Shown piece by piece: positions 47,951 to 57,762 of a DNA stretch of 64,000 bases; the first letter of the stretch is position 1; every line of letters begins with the position of its first letter. Source of the stretch: Acinetobacter baumannii (GTDB lineage: Bacteria > Pseudomonadota > Gammaproteobacteria > Pseudomonadales > Moraxellaceae); the NCBI RefSeq assembly GCF_016508585.1, contig NZ_JADVOP010000011.1, forward strand, positions 1 through 64,000, given 5' to 3'. The translations under genes and the position numbers were made by a program. The notes below the pieces were generated by a model. The model did no database searches and was not told where the DNA came from. It saw only the letters and a list, made by a program, of their open reading frames with translations.

Positions 47951-48448
47951 ATGAAACAGATACTCAGTTCAAGTGTCTTGATGTTGATGCTTTCAGGCGT
48001 TTCGGCAACGACATGGGCAGATGGTAAAGATTGGGGAAACTATCGCAGCGTTGAACGCCCTCAAAAGAAATATCCAACCACAACGTATAAATATACAGAT
48101 CAATACGGTCGACAAATGACGCAGGAAATTCCTGTCCGACCACAATATCCACGACCATATCCGTCTTATCCAAGTTACCCCAATCGACCTTATCCACATC
48201 CAAATCATCCATACCCAAATTATCCACCGCAAAATGGGGTGATGATTATTTATAACCATCAGTTCCCGACACGCACTGAGTATTCAGGCAACAGTTATGG
48301 CTATGTAAATGGAGAGGGTGGTCAGATTGAAAGCTCGCACTATACGTTAATTAGTGATTGGCGTCGTTATGGTTTACCTGATCCACAGGTTGGAATGCAC
48401 TGGATCTTTGAAAGTGGACGTTATTTACAAGTACCGAATGATCGTTAA
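47951..48448 (+). CDS. RcnB-like periplasmic protein
   Basis: 165 residues from ATG 47951, which has GGAGG 5 bases upstream (a TTG start at 47939 is rejected). Signal peptide ends near ATTWADG (residue 23). A Pro/Tyr/His-rich repeat region (about 70-100, YPSYPNRPYPHPNHPYP) is followed by the RcnB C-terminal motif SDWRRYGLPDPQVGMHWIF. RcnB proteins sit in the periplasm; E. coli RcnB influences nickel/cobalt efflux. No rcnA or metal pump is adjacent. Confidence 0.75.
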   Translation: MKQILSSSVLMLMLSGVSATTWADGKDWGNYRSVERPQKKYPTTTYKYTDQYGRQMTQEIPVRPQYPRPYPSYPSYPNRPYPHPNHPYPNYPPQNGVMIIYNHQFPTRTEYSGNSYGYVNGEGGQIESSHYTLISDWRRYGLPDPQVGMHWIFESGRYLQVPNDR

Positions 48449-48606
48449 TTCTACTTTGCGTTGATTATGTTCAGACATAAAGGGTGAAAGCTTTAATCTA
48501 AAAACAATTAAACCTTCTGTGCTGTATTGGCGATGTGAATTAAATTTGACATAGATTGTACAGCACTGAGAGGTTTTATTTCTGATCGAGATAAAGAAAT
48601 TAGCTG

Positions 48607-49101
48607 TTAGGCTAGCTCATCATCCTCAGGTCGTGGTGTTTTTCCATGGGCTAGTGGTTTTTCAGCATGTTTGTCCCGAATAACAGAGGGGTAGGTCCAA
48701 GACGCATAACGTACAATTAAGATTGCAATCGCCAAAATTAAAACTGAACCTGTAATGATCAGCAAATCCATATCCGCTTTATGATCGTGCTGGATATCTG
48801 AAATCAATAGCCGAGTCAGTGCTGTAATCGCGATATAAATTAAAAAGCGAACAGGCATATGATTGGTTTTAAAGTAAATACCCACCATTGCCCCTAATTC
48901 TAAGTAAATAAACAGGAGTAAAATATCATCGATACTGGCGTACCGTTTTACGGTCAAAATTTCGAGGATAGTATGTACGGCGGACCATGCAATCATGCAA
49001 CCAATAATAAACAGTGCAATATAGTGAAAAGCTTCTACGGCAATATTGCCTAATTTATCGAGGAGGTTCTCTATTTTTTCTATACGCGGATCTTTATTCA
49101 T
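48607..49101 (-). CDS. PsiE-like membrane protein
   Basis: 164 residues from ATG 49101, which has GGAGG 5 bases upstream; the open frame to 49236 is rejected. Four membrane helices (about 17-38, 53-74, 82-98 and 112-135) in the pattern of phosphate-starvation-inducible PsiE (LLLFIYLELGAMVGIYFKTN and HMPVRFLIYIAITALTRLLI are typical). Function of the family is unknown. No Pho box was recognised upstream. Confidence 0.82.
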   Translation of the reverse strand: MNKDPRIEKIENLLDKLGNIAVEAFHYIALFIIGCMIAWSAVHTILEILTVKRYASIDDILLLFIYLELGAMVGIYFKTNHMPVRFLIYIAITALTRLLISDIQHDHKADMDLLIITGSVLILAIAILIVRYASWTYPSVIRDKHAEKPLAHGKTPRPEDDELA

Positions 49102-49260
49102 GACATCCTCCATTTCTATGCAGTATTGTAAATTAAACATCATGCAAATTTCATGCACATGAAATAGGCTATAGCTCAAATACTGTTTTATTTTAAATAA
49201 GATCAGATTGAGATTAGAATAATTTTTTAAATTCAACGTTATCGTAAGTGGACAGAAATA

Positions 49261-49602
49261 ATGAAAATAAGTGTCAGAACTGTATGTATCAGTGCTCTAT
49301 TATTGACTCAATTCGCCAATGCTGAAGCAGTTAAAATTCCAACAGTTCCAGAAGCCAAACAAGCGACTGCTGAGTTGCTGGGAACCGAAATCGGCGCAAT
49401 GATTTCAGAGGTTAAATTGGGAACATGTATTCCTGCCGTAAATGCTACCCATTCAGGGCAAATAGCATGCACTGTTTCAGTCAAATTAGGTGCTGCAACC
49501 AATGAAACACAATCTGATTTTTATCAAGATAAAGATAAATGGGTTGCGATGCCGAGTGAGTCTCAAGACAAATTACCATTTCCAGACCCTAAACTACATT
49601 AA
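49261..49602 (+). CDS. Small secreted hypothetical protein
   Basis: 113 residues with a signal peptide (VCISALLLTQFANAEA, cleavage about 21). Two cysteines (GTCIPAVN, QIACTVSV) could form a disulfide. No family recognised. Ends at a bidirectional terminator shared with the convergent acyl-CoA dehydrogenase gene. Confidence 0.68.
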   Translation: MKISVRTVCISALLLTQFANAEAVKIPTVPEAKQATAELLGTEIGAMISEVKLGTCIPAVNATHSGQIACTVSVKLGAATNETQSDFYQDKDKWVAMPSESQDKLPFPDPKLH

Positions 49603-49616
49603 CGATCGGACAATAA

Positions 49617-49642
49617 AAAACGTCCGAATGATCGGACGTTTT
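49617..49642. terminator. Bidirectional terminator
   Basis: An 11-bp perfect stem around ATGA (AAAACGTCCGA and TCGGACGTTTT) lies between convergent genes, with A/T runs on both sides. Confidence 0.9.
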
Positions 49643-49668
49643 CTCACTTATTTCAGTTTATTCTGAGA

Positions 49669-51450
49669 TTAAGCTTGAGTGGTAAAATAATCTTCGCTGA
49701 AGTTCATCAATACTTCCGCACCGGCTTTGATTTTTGCAATGCGTGCGTGTAGATCAGGCAAGATACGCTGGATGAAGTAGTGTGTAAGCGCCAATTTGTC
49801 TTGATAGAACTGACCTTGTTTATTTTTTGCAGCGTTGGCAATCCGTGCAAACATATAGGTAAAGCTCAACAAACCTACAGCGTGTAAATAGTCTACAGCA
49901 GCAGCATTCGAGAAGTCAGCATTTTCTTTTGCACGTTCTAAAATGTGTTGCGTGATCATGTCCACTTCAGTCGCTACATCTAATGTTGCATCTTTGATGA
50001 AGTTCAGATCAGTGTCTAAACCATTAGCGAAATCACGGATTTCAGCAATATATTCAGCAATAAATTCACCATTGCACTTTATGGTTTTACGACCAATCAA
50101 ATCCTGTGATTGAACGCCGTTTGTACCTTCATAGATTTGCGCAATACGTAAATCACGTACACACTGTTCCATGCCCCATTCACGAATAAACCCGTGACCA
50201 CCGAAAACCATCTGTGCATCAATGGCTGCATCAAAAGCAGTATCGGTTAAATAGGCTTTTGCAATTGGCGTTAACAGTGCTACACGATTATTCGCTTTGG
50301 CGATCGCTTCAGCATCGGTTGAAAACTTAGTAATGTCGAGCTGTTGTCCAACATAGACAGCAAAGGCACGAGAAGCTTCATTGTTGGCACGCGCATTCAA
50401 TAACATGCGACGTACATCACCATGGACAAGGATGCTGTCTGCAGGCTTGTTTGGAGATTGGACACCATTTGCGCTACGACCTTGAAGACGATCAGTCGCA
50501 TATTGTGCAGCATTTTGGTAAGCATATTCTGAAGCACCAAGACCTTGAATACCCATAGACAGACGTTCGTAATTCATCATCACGAACATTGCAGCTAACC
50601 CCTCGTTTTCTTTACCCACCAGATAACCCTTAGCTGCATCAAAATTCATGACGCATGTTGCAGAGGCTTTGATTCCCATTTTGTGCTCAATTGAACCAGG
50701 ACCAGCAGTGTTGCGTTCACCCAATGAACCATCTGCATTGACAAGAAATTTAGGTACGATAAAGAGTGAAATACCACGTGAACCAGCAGGTGCATTCGGT
50801 GTTTTTGCTAAAACGAGGTGAATGATATTTTCAGCGAGATCATGGTCACCCCCTGTAATAAAGATTTTCGTACCAGTAATGTTGTACGTACCATCTTCAT
50901 TTGGTTCTGCTTTGGTTTTGATGATACCTAAATCCGTACCTGCATGTGGTTCAGTCAGACACATGGTTCCAGACCATTCACCTGAATAAATTTTAGGGAG
51001 ATAGGTTTCTTTTTGCTCTTGAGATGCATAGCTGTTCAATGCCATACCTGCACCGACAGAAAGAAGCGGGTAGAGCATGAAAGAAGGATTGGTTGCAAAT
51101 AACATTTCATCAGCAAGGACAGTCAGCATTTTCGGCATTGCCTGACCGCCCCATTCCTCATCTGCCCCTAAACCGATCCAACCGCCCTCAGCATACTGCT
51201 GGAAAGCTTCTTTAAAACCAGCAGGTGTAGTGACTTTGCCATTTTCATAACGTGCGCCTTCTTCATCACCAGTACGGTTGAGCGGAAGCGTAACATTCTG
51301 AGCAAATTTAGCCATTTCTTCTAAAATCGCTTCAGCCGTTGCTGCATCAACATGAGCAAGCTTTTCATTGGCTTGCCAGAATTGTTCTGCATTGAAAACA
51401 TCATTTAAAATGAATTTCATATCTGCAAGTGGCGCATTATAAATTGGCAT
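49669..51450 (-). CDS. Acyl-CoA dehydrogenase, paralogue 1
   Basis: 593 residues, a large acyl-CoA dehydrogenase with extra N-terminal and C-terminal domains. It oxidises acyl-CoA to trans-2-enoyl-CoA using FAD. Motifs: GTMCLTEPHAGTDLGIIKTKA (FAD/substrate loop, here split as TEPHAGTDLG), KIFITGGDHDLAENIIHLVL, GHGFIREWGMEQCVRDLRIA and IYEGTNGVQSQDL near the active-site Glu. 60% or so similar in layout to the gene upstream. AGGTGA precedes the ATG. Confidence 0.9.
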   Translation of the reverse strand: MPIYNAPLADMKFILNDVFNAEQFWQANEKLAHVDAATAEAILEEMAKFAQNVTLPLNRTGDEEGARYENGKVTTPAGFKEAFQQYAEGGWIGLGADEEWGGQAMPKMLTVLADEMLFATNPSFMLYPLLSVGAGMALNSYASQEQKETYLPKIYSGEWSGTMCLTEPHAGTDLGIIKTKAEPNEDGTYNITGTKIFITGGDHDLAENIIHLVLAKTPNAPAGSRGISLFIVPKFLVNADGSLGERNTAGPGSIEHKMGIKASATCVMNFDAAKGYLVGKENEGLAAMFVMMNYERLSMGIQGLGASEYAYQNAAQYATDRLQGRSANGVQSPNKPADSILVHGDVRRMLLNARANNEASRAFAVYVGQQLDITKFSTDAEAIAKANNRVALLTPIAKAYLTDTAFDAAIDAQMVFGGHGFIREWGMEQCVRDLRIAQIYEGTNGVQSQDLIGRKTIKCNGEFIAEYIAEIRDFANGLDTDLNFIKDATLDVATEVDMITQHILERAKENADFSNAAAVDYLHAVGLLSFTYMFARIANAAKNKQGQFYQDKLALTHYFIQRILPDLHARIAKIKAGAEVLMNFSEDYFTTQA

Positions 51451-51557
51451 GTTCGTTCACCTGTTTATTGTTTGAATCTTAGACTCAGACCAGTGTAATC
51501 AACAATGATGAATGTTGTTAGATGATCTAAGTGAAATTACGGTCTATTTATAAAGAA

Positions 51558-51587
51558 AAAGGACTGTCAAAGCTATGACCGTCCTTT
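51558..51587 (-). terminator. Terminator after acyl-CoA dehydrogenase paralogue 2
   Basis: AAAGGAC (51558-51564) and GTCCTTT (51581-51587) with an inner GTCA/TGAC pairing; the minus strand continues into TTTTTC. Suggests the two dehydrogenase genes are separate transcripts. Confidence 0.8.
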
Positions 51588-51641
51588 CTCTATTTCTGCA
51601 CTCTTGAGTACAGTTTTTAAATGTCTAATTCGACATTCTAC

Positions 51642-53444
51642 TTAGAATGCAAAATCTTCAGCATCTAATGACATCAAAGGATCTAAGCCACCAGCAATCA
51701 CATCTACATGTGAGCGAACACGTGGGAGAATCTTTTTGAAGTAGAAACGAGCAGTCTTGATTTTTGCATTGTAGAAACCAGTTTCAGTAGAACCTTCAGC
51801 CAATTTCTGTTGAGCAACAAGCGCCATGCGCGCCCATAAGAATGCAAGTGTTACATAGCCAGAGAAGTATAAGTAATCTACCGCAGCAGCACCCACCTCA
51901 TCAGGGTTTTGCATTGCTTTCATACCGATCTGCATGGTTAAATCACCCCACTCTTTATTCAGAGCAGCCAATGGTTCAACAAATTCTTTGAGCTCAGCAT
52001 TGTCTTTGTTGGCTTCTGCAAATTTATGGATAATCTTGGTGAAGTCTTTCAACATTGCACCTTGAGTTCCCAATACTTTACGCCCTAACAAATCAAGCGC
52101 TTGGATTTCAGTCGTACCTTCGTATAAGCAGGAGATACGTGTATCACGTACAATTTGCTCCATACCATGTTCAGAAATAAAGCCGTGACCACCAAATACT
52201 TGTACACCATGTTTTGCCGACTCTGAACCTGTTTCAGTTAAGAATGCTTTTGCAATTGGCGTCAGTAAAGACAAGATGTTGTCAGCGAATTTACGATCTT
52301 CTTCCGTTACACCTTGTTCTACGATATCTGCATATTGAGACAAGAAGTAAACAAGAGCACGACCGCCTTCAGCAAATGCTTTTTGCGTCATCAACATGTT
52401 GCGTACAGCAGGGTGAACAATGATTGGATCAGCTTCTTTCTCCGGCGCTTTAGGACCAGACAGTGAACGCATTGCCAAACGATCTTTGGCATATGCAAGT
52501 GCGCCCTGGAAAGATGACTCTGATGCAGTTAAACCTTGAACAGCGGTACCAATACGTGCAGTGTTCATAAAGGTGAACATGCAGTGTAGACCTTTGTTTT
52601 CTGGTCCAATCAAGAAACCTTTCGCATTGTCAAAGTTGATCACACATGTGGCATTACCATGGATACCCATTTTGTGTTCGATTGAACCACAACGAACGCC
52701 ATTGCGGTCTGCAATAGAACCGTCAGCATTTACATTGAATTTTGGAACGATGAATAATGAAATACCTTTAGTACCTTTAGGTGCGCCCGGTAAACGTGCG
52801 AGAACAATGTGAACAATGTTCTCAGCCATGTCGTGTTCACCTGCTGAAATAAAGATTTTTTCACCAGAGATTGCATAGCTGCCATCTGCCTGAGGTTCAG
52901 CTTTAGAACGGATAATACCAAGGTCAGAACCTGCATGAGATTCTGTTAGACACATTGTACCTGTCCACTCACCTGAAACCAGTTTAGGCAGATAAGTTGC
53001 TTTTTGTTCAGCAGAACCGTGATGTTCAATAGTACGTACTGCACCATGAGAAAGACCAGGATACATGCCCCAAGCCCAGTTTGCTGCACCGACCATTTCA
53101 GAAATAGCTGTTGCCAATGAACCAGGTAAGCCTTGACCGCCATGTTCTTCAGGAACTGAAAGAGAAGGGAAACCGAGTTCTACATATTTGTCATACGCTG
53201 CTTTAAAGCCGGTAGGCGTAGTCACAACACCATCATCCCACTTACAGCCTTCACGATCACCGATTTGGTTCAAAGGAGAAAGTTCATTTTCACAGAAATC
53301 CGCGCCAGCTTCTAAATACTGATTAATCAATTCACGGCTTACGGTTTCTTGGAACGCAGGGAGTTTAGCGTAATGTTCTTCTGCATTTAATAATTCATGC
53401 AGAACGAAGTGCATATCACGTAAGGGTGCTTTGTATTGTGGCAT
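51642..53444 (-). CDS. Acyl-CoA dehydrogenase, paralogue 2
   Basis: 600 residues from ATG 53444 (TGAGG 8 bases upstream; the open frame to 53627 has an N-terminal extension that does not match the family start MPQYKAPLRDMHFVL, itself parallel to MPIYNAPLADMKFIL of paralogue 1). Motifs: LTESHAGSDLGIIRSKA, GEKIFISAGEHDMAENIVH, GGHGFISEHGMEQIVRDTR, LYEGTTEIQALDLLG. First step of beta-oxidation, cytoplasmic or membrane-associated. A dyad operator candidate lies just before the ribosome binding site. Confidence 0.9.
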   Translation of the reverse strand: MPQYKAPLRDMHFVLHELLNAEEHYAKLPAFQETVSRELINQYLEAGADFCENELSPLNQIGDREGCKWDDGVVTTPTGFKAAYDKYVELGFPSLSVPEEHGGQGLPGSLATAISEMVGAANWAWGMYPGLSHGAVRTIEHHGSAEQKATYLPKLVSGEWTGTMCLTESHAGSDLGIIRSKAEPQADGSYAISGEKIFISAGEHDMAENIVHIVLARLPGAPKGTKGISLFIVPKFNVNADGSIADRNGVRCGSIEHKMGIHGNATCVINFDNAKGFLIGPENKGLHCMFTFMNTARIGTAVQGLTASESSFQGALAYAKDRLAMRSLSGPKAPEKEADPIIVHPAVRNMLMTQKAFAEGGRALVYFLSQYADIVEQGVTEEDRKFADNILSLLTPIAKAFLTETGSESAKHGVQVFGGHGFISEHGMEQIVRDTRISCLYEGTTEIQALDLLGRKVLGTQGAMLKDFTKIIHKFAEANKDNAELKEFVEPLAALNKEWGDLTMQIGMKAMQNPDEVGAAAVDYLYFSGYVTLAFLWARMALVAQQKLAEGSTETGFYNAKIKTARFYFKKILPRVRSHVDVIAGGLDPLMSLDAEDFAF

Positions 53445-53856
53445 ATCGGTTTCCTCAATACTGGTTAAACCAGATTTATAATCTTCATAAATACGATGTG
53501 TGTCTTCTATGACACATATTTGTTCTGCTACATCGTGCAACATCTTATAGTGACGTACAAGTATTTCATGGTTATTTCTCTGTGACTGTAAAGTCAAAGA
53601 AAAATGGCTTGAAACTTGTAAGTGCATTGAGTGTAAACAGTTTTCATTGAAAAATAAGGATACAAATAGTCAAAATCGTAAAAAGTTGTGTCCAATAAAA
53701 TGAGGGTAAAAACGATGAGCTATCAGAGGAAAATTGGCTAAAAAATAATGGAACCATTCAAGTCATGATAAACTTTATAAAAATAGCTGTTTTATGCTGA
53801 TTTTATAGTGAATCAGCCATTCCATTTACGCATGTAAGTTTCAGTGTTGCTGTCTA
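53445..53856. other. Upstream region of acyl-CoA dehydrogenase paralogue 2
   Basis: No gene seen after moving the dehydrogenase start. It contains the dyad at 53461-53473 and a second inverted repeat, TGTGTC-TTCTAT-GACACA, near 53499-53516, in the part that would form the promoter and leader. Confidence 0.45.
53461..53473. promoter_or_regulatory. Dyad operator candidate (FadR-like)
   Basis: CTGGTT-A-AACCAG is a perfect dyad 16 bp before the start of a beta-oxidation gene and has the TGG-N5-CCA form of GntR-type FadR operators. The upstream region of the other dehydrogenase (near 51484-51495) holds a related half-site, GACCAGT. The regulator is inferred, not seen. Confidence 0.4.
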
Positions 53857-54384
53857 TTATTCAGATTTTTCAGTCCAGAGCTGTTCTACAATTTGTTCAG
53901 TTGAATATTCAAAGTATTTGCCGTTTTGATCTTTATTGCGCTGAAATAAGCGATGATGAAAATATTTAAAATTAAGTTCTAAAAAATGATAGAAATAACC
54001 GTCTGGAAAGACGGTACGAATATAAAAAGAATAAATAAAAGCATTTTCTTGTTGGGCAGTAAAATCCGACTTTTTAATTCGTTGAACAATCTCAGTCAGT
54101 TCTTGCCTTGAAATATCCTTGAGCATTTTAGGCTCGGGTAGGCAAATATCAAAGCTTAAGTTTTCGATGCCTTCGGCTTCCCACCACTCCCAAAGATCAT
54201 ATCGACTGATATCTTTACGAGTGATTTGTGTAAGTTTTTCACTGAGTTTTTGATATTCTACGGAGTCTTCATCACCGAATTCATCACATATGCGGGTGTA
54301 ATTCGCAATCAATTCGAGCACAGTCGGATAAAGTTGTTGTGCCGTTTCGAAATCGGGTTCTATTTCTGTACGAAGTTTATTCAT
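53857..54384 (-). CDS. Hypothetical protein
   Basis: 175 residues, acidic, soluble, mainly helical by composition, with aromatic-rich central part (YDLWEWWEAEGIENLSF) and C-terminal FYHFLELNFKYFHHRLFQ. No signal peptide, no membrane helix, no family recognised. Stands alone between the dehydrogenase and acyl-CoA synthetase genes. Confidence 0.65.
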   Translation of the reverse strand: MNKLRTEIEPDFETAQQLYPTVLELIANYTRICDEFGDEDSVEYQKLSEKLTQITRKDISRYDLWEWWEAEGIENLSFDICLPEPKMLKDISRQELTEIVQRIKKSDFTAQQENAFIYSFYIRTVFPDGYFYHFLELNFKYFHHRLFQRNKDQNGKYFEYSTEQIVEQLWTEKSE

Positions 54385-54738
54385 GGTTAAGTATCAGAGC
54401 TCTTGCGAAAATAAGCTTTGGGACGATTTTTAAAAGTATGCAAGTTGGAAGTATTGAATGCTGATTTTTTTGACTATAGCTAATTTCTAAAAGTTCTATC
54501 ACAAAAATACCCTGTAAAATACCATTTTATGCGGCTTTAGAGTGGCTAATAAATTAAGTAATCATTGATAACGCAAGCAGCCTATTTTATCGTATAAAAC
54601 ATAGACTAAAAAATCATGAACCTATCGAAGTCGCTTTGGATGCCATCAGGGGGGATCGAGTCCTCTCCTTTGGATCATCTGCTTTACTTAGACGAGCCAA
54701 AGGTGATTTCTATCAAGGAGAAGATTACGAAACTTAAA
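54385..54738. other. 354-bp gap with a possible remnant
   Basis: No intact gene. A coding-like plus-strand fragment lies at 54558-54737, and the rest is AT-rich without signals. Confidence 0.4.
54558..54737 (+). pseudogene. Possible C-terminal gene remnant
   Basis: A 59-codon frame bounded by stops reads as plausible protein (EPIEVALDAIRGDRVLSFG, then LLRRAKGDFYQGEDYET at the end). There is no start codon with a ribosome binding site. Base composition is richer in G+C than the flanks, which supports former coding. Family not recognised. Confidence 0.3.
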
Positions 54739-56388
54739 TCATGACTGAAATTCACCTACTGAACGCTCTTTTGCCCAGTCACGCAAGATAAATTTCTGTA
54801 ACTTTCCTGTTGATGTTTTTGGAATCTCACAAATCACGACGCTTTTGGGTACTTTAAAACGTGCCAAATGCTGTTTGCAAAACTCAATCACTTCCTCAGA
54901 AGTTGTTTCTGCACCTTGCTTCAGCTCAATAAAAGCGCAAGGCACTTCTTGCCAACGGGGATCAGGTTGAGCGACCACCGCTGCTGTCATAATGGCAGGA
55001 TGGGTATAGAGTACTTCTTCTACCTCCAATGAGGAGATATTCTCACCGCCGGAAATAATGATGTCTTTAGAACGATCCATGATTTTTGCATAACCATCGG
55101 GTTGGCAAACGGCTAAATCACCGGTATGAAACCAGCCTCCCTTAAATGCTTCTTCAGTCGCTTGGGTGTTTTTTAAATAACCTTTCATCACAATGTTGCC
55201 ACGGAACATAATTTCCCCCATGGTCTTGCCATCATTTGGAACAGGTTGCATTGTTTCTGCATCTAGAACACGCATACCATCTTGCAAAGGATAAGGAACA
55301 CCTTGACGCGAATGCAATTGAGCCTGCTCTTGTATCGACAAATCACTCCATCCTGCTTGTGATGCACATAATGCTGAAGGACCATAGGTTTCTGTAAGTC
55401 CATAAACATGATTTACTTGAACACCAATATGATGCATACCCTCAATAATTGCCGCCGGAGGTGCCGCGCCAGCCACCATGACTTCAACATGATGTTTAAA
55501 TTTAATCTGCTTATCTTTTGGTGTGTTAATCAACATTGATAAGACAATCGGCGCACCACAGAAATAATCAACTTTGTATTGATCAATCAGTTTGTAAACC
55601 AGTTCAGGGTCAATTTTACGTAAACAGATATTGGTGCCGCCATTGGCTGCTACAGTCCAGGCAAAACACCAGCCATTACAGTGAAATAGGGGGAGTGTCC
55701 ATAGGTATTTACAACGTGGTGTCATACCACATGCGATGATATTGCTTGCGGCATTAATATAAGCACCACGATGGTGATAGACCACACCTTTGGGATTGCC
55801 TGTTGTTCCAGAGGTATAATTCAGGCTGATGGCATCCCATTCATCTTGAGGTAAGTGCCATTCAAAATCGGGATCTCCACCTTGAAGCCATTGTTCATAT
55901 TCGATTTGACCAATACGCGGAGACGTATCATTTTTCTCATATTCAACGTCAGCAACATCAATGATATAGATACTCTGAGACAGCATGGCTACAGCTTCTT
56001 GCGCCAATGCCGCAAATTCAGGGTCAACCAAAAGTACTTTGGTTTCTGCATGTTCTAACATGAATGCGATGGTTTTCGCATCTAACCGGGTATTCAAGGT
56101 GTTTAATACAGCCCCCGCCATAGGGACGGCAAAATGCGCTTCGACCATAGCCGGAATATTCGGTAAAAGAACGGAAACCGTATCATTTTTCTCAATGCCT
56201 AGATTTCGTAATTGATGTGCAAATTGGCGACAACGTTGATAAGTTTGTCGCCAAGAAATATGGCGCTGACCATGAACGATTGCATCCTGATCAGGATAAA
56301 TATAAGCCGCGCGTTCTAGGTAACGTAAAGGTGATAATGCTACAAAATTTGCAGGTGTGCGTGGTAATTCATCATATGCACTGACCAT
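54739..56388 (-). CDS. Acyl-CoA synthetase (AMP-binding, AlkK/FadD-like)
   Basis: 549 residues, ANL superfamily. Activates fatty acids to acyl-CoA through an acyl-AMP. ATP loop LNYTSGTTGNPKGVVYHHRG (near residues 190-209), NHVYGLTETYGPS (A5), WFHTGDLAVCQPDGYAKIMDRSKD split across motifs A7-A8, and C-terminal catalytic Lys in PKTSTGKLQKFILR. Chain length cannot be fixed; the length suits medium-chain synthetases. GGAG precedes the ATG. Lies beside the AraC-type regulator gene. Confidence 0.88.
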   Translation of the reverse strand: MVSAYDELPRTPANFVALSPLRYLERAAYIYPDQDAIVHGQRHISWRQTYQRCRQFAHQLRNLGIEKNDTVSVLLPNIPAMVEAHFAVPMAGAVLNTLNTRLDAKTIAFMLEHAETKVLLVDPEFAALAQEAVAMLSQSIYIIDVADVEYEKNDTSPRIGQIEYEQWLQGGDPDFEWHLPQDEWDAISLNYTSGTTGNPKGVVYHHRGAYINAASNIIACGMTPRCKYLWTLPLFHCNGWCFAWTVAANGGTNICLRKIDPELVYKLIDQYKVDYFCGAPIVLSMLINTPKDKQIKFKHHVEVMVAGAAPPAAIIEGMHHIGVQVNHVYGLTETYGPSALCASQAGWSDLSIQEQAQLHSRQGVPYPLQDGMRVLDAETMQPVPNDGKTMGEIMFRGNIVMKGYLKNTQATEEAFKGGWFHTGDLAVCQPDGYAKIMDRSKDIIISGGENISSLEVEEVLYTHPAIMTAAVVAQPDPRWQEVPCAFIELKQGAETTSEEVIEFCKQHLARFKVPKSVVICEIPKTSTGKLQKFILRDWAKERSVGEFQS

Positions 56389-56622
56389 GTTGAGCTCCGT
56401 CTCTATTTGTTCTAATGTCCATGCTTAAAAGATAGGCACAACAAGAACAAAATTCATTTATGCTTTAGTCGAGTATGGGTTAAAATGTAAATGTATTTAC
56501 ATGGTTTTGTCCTGTTGATGTTTAAAAGCTGATTTTTAAGAGTTTGAATTAAATGAATATTTTAATTAATTTTTGGCAATTCGAAAATTAGGGAGCTGTC
56601 TGGATATTTACCTATTTAAATA

Positions 56623-57668
56623 TTAGGGAATTGAACTTATGAGTTTGGTTTTCTTATACTCAGTCGGAGAAAATCCTGTCCATTTCTTGAATGCGCGACG
56701 AAACTCTCTCAGCTCACTAAAGCCTAAATTAAAACTGATTTGGCTGATTGATTGTCTTCAAGCCATTGCTTGGCTTTATGTTCTAAAACTTGTTGCTTCA
56801 AGTGCTGAAAACTCAGACCATCGTTAAGTAGTAAACGTCTTAAGTGGCGTTCACTTAAATGGAAATGCTGCGCAGCCTGCTGCATATCAAAACGCTCTGG
56901 CAAATGACTTTCAATTAAATGCTGTAATACATGAACTATACTGTGCTGATTGATTTGATTAAATTGCTTTAATGCCTGCTGACACATTTGGATCGCAATT
57001 TGGTAGTTAACTGGACTGTGGTTTTTAAGTGGTTTGGCTAATAGGGTATTTGGAAATCGAATCAAATTTCTGTTGCTTTTAAAAATTATGGGGCACTGAA
57101 AAATACGCTGATATTCTTGTATGTACGCGGAATGATCATAGCTGAGTTCTAGGTTGATGAGTTCATAATCCCGATCTAACATCATGTTTAGACAGGTCAT
57201 GATACTGGCAAAAACTTCATCACAAAAAAATGCTTTGAGTGAACCACAATCACTGCGTTCAATCAGCTCGATTTCACAATAGTTTTGACTCAAATGAACA
57301 CTTAAATCCAAAACACTGCCTGAAATAGGGTGATACTGCAAAGCTGTTTCCAGTGCTTCTGCAACAGTTTTGCACGCTTGCATTGCGAAACCCAAAATAC
57401 CAATGGAAATTTGTCCTTCATGGCTACCCAATAATAAACCTAGATGCTTTTGTTGAGTACAGTTGAGGGCCTGCTGAATTACCCTGCAAAGTTCCGAAAA
57501 CGCAACAAAACCTTGCCCTTGGCGAATCTGTTCCAAGTCAAGATTTTGTGGTTTAAACCAATCTTCATATTGCCAATCTTGTTGTTCCCCATAATGAATC
57601 AAACTGGTGAGGATCATAGGTGGAATATAAAATTGTGTATTGGCAAATTCCTTTTGTTGTGAGCCCAT
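56623..57668 (-). pseudogene. AraC-family regulator with C-terminal frameshift
   Basis: The intact frame (57668 to 56724, 314 residues) has the arabinose-binding-like N-terminal domain of OruR/ArgR-type AraC regulators and the first HTH helix pair (QQAAQHFHLSERHLRRLLL), but ends at ...WLEDNQSAKSVLI. One base shift near 56745-56756 restores the second HTH and family signature, ISFNLGFSELREFRRAF then KKWTGFSPTEYKK, ending at 56623. The DNA-binding domain is therefore broken unless the base is a sequencing error. It lies between the acyl-CoA synthetase and the divergent ceramidase operon, likely its former target. Confidence 0.8.
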
Positions 57669-57762
57669 AAAGTCCGTTTAGCCCCCCATATTGTTGTTGC
57701 TTTTACCCTAGTTGGTATCGCATATTTTTGATTAATATTCAATCTAGTTCTAGTGTTGTATT
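57669..57762. other. Upstream region of the AraC-type gene
   Basis: Short AT-rich sequence between the regulator start and the MITE-like element. No gene; it should hold the regulator promoter. Confidence 0.4.

Noticed and set aside
53445..53627. N-terminal extension of acyl-CoA dehydrogenase paralogue 2
   Set aside because: The paralogue starts at the equivalent of MPQYKAPL, and a proper ribosome binding site precedes ATG 53444.
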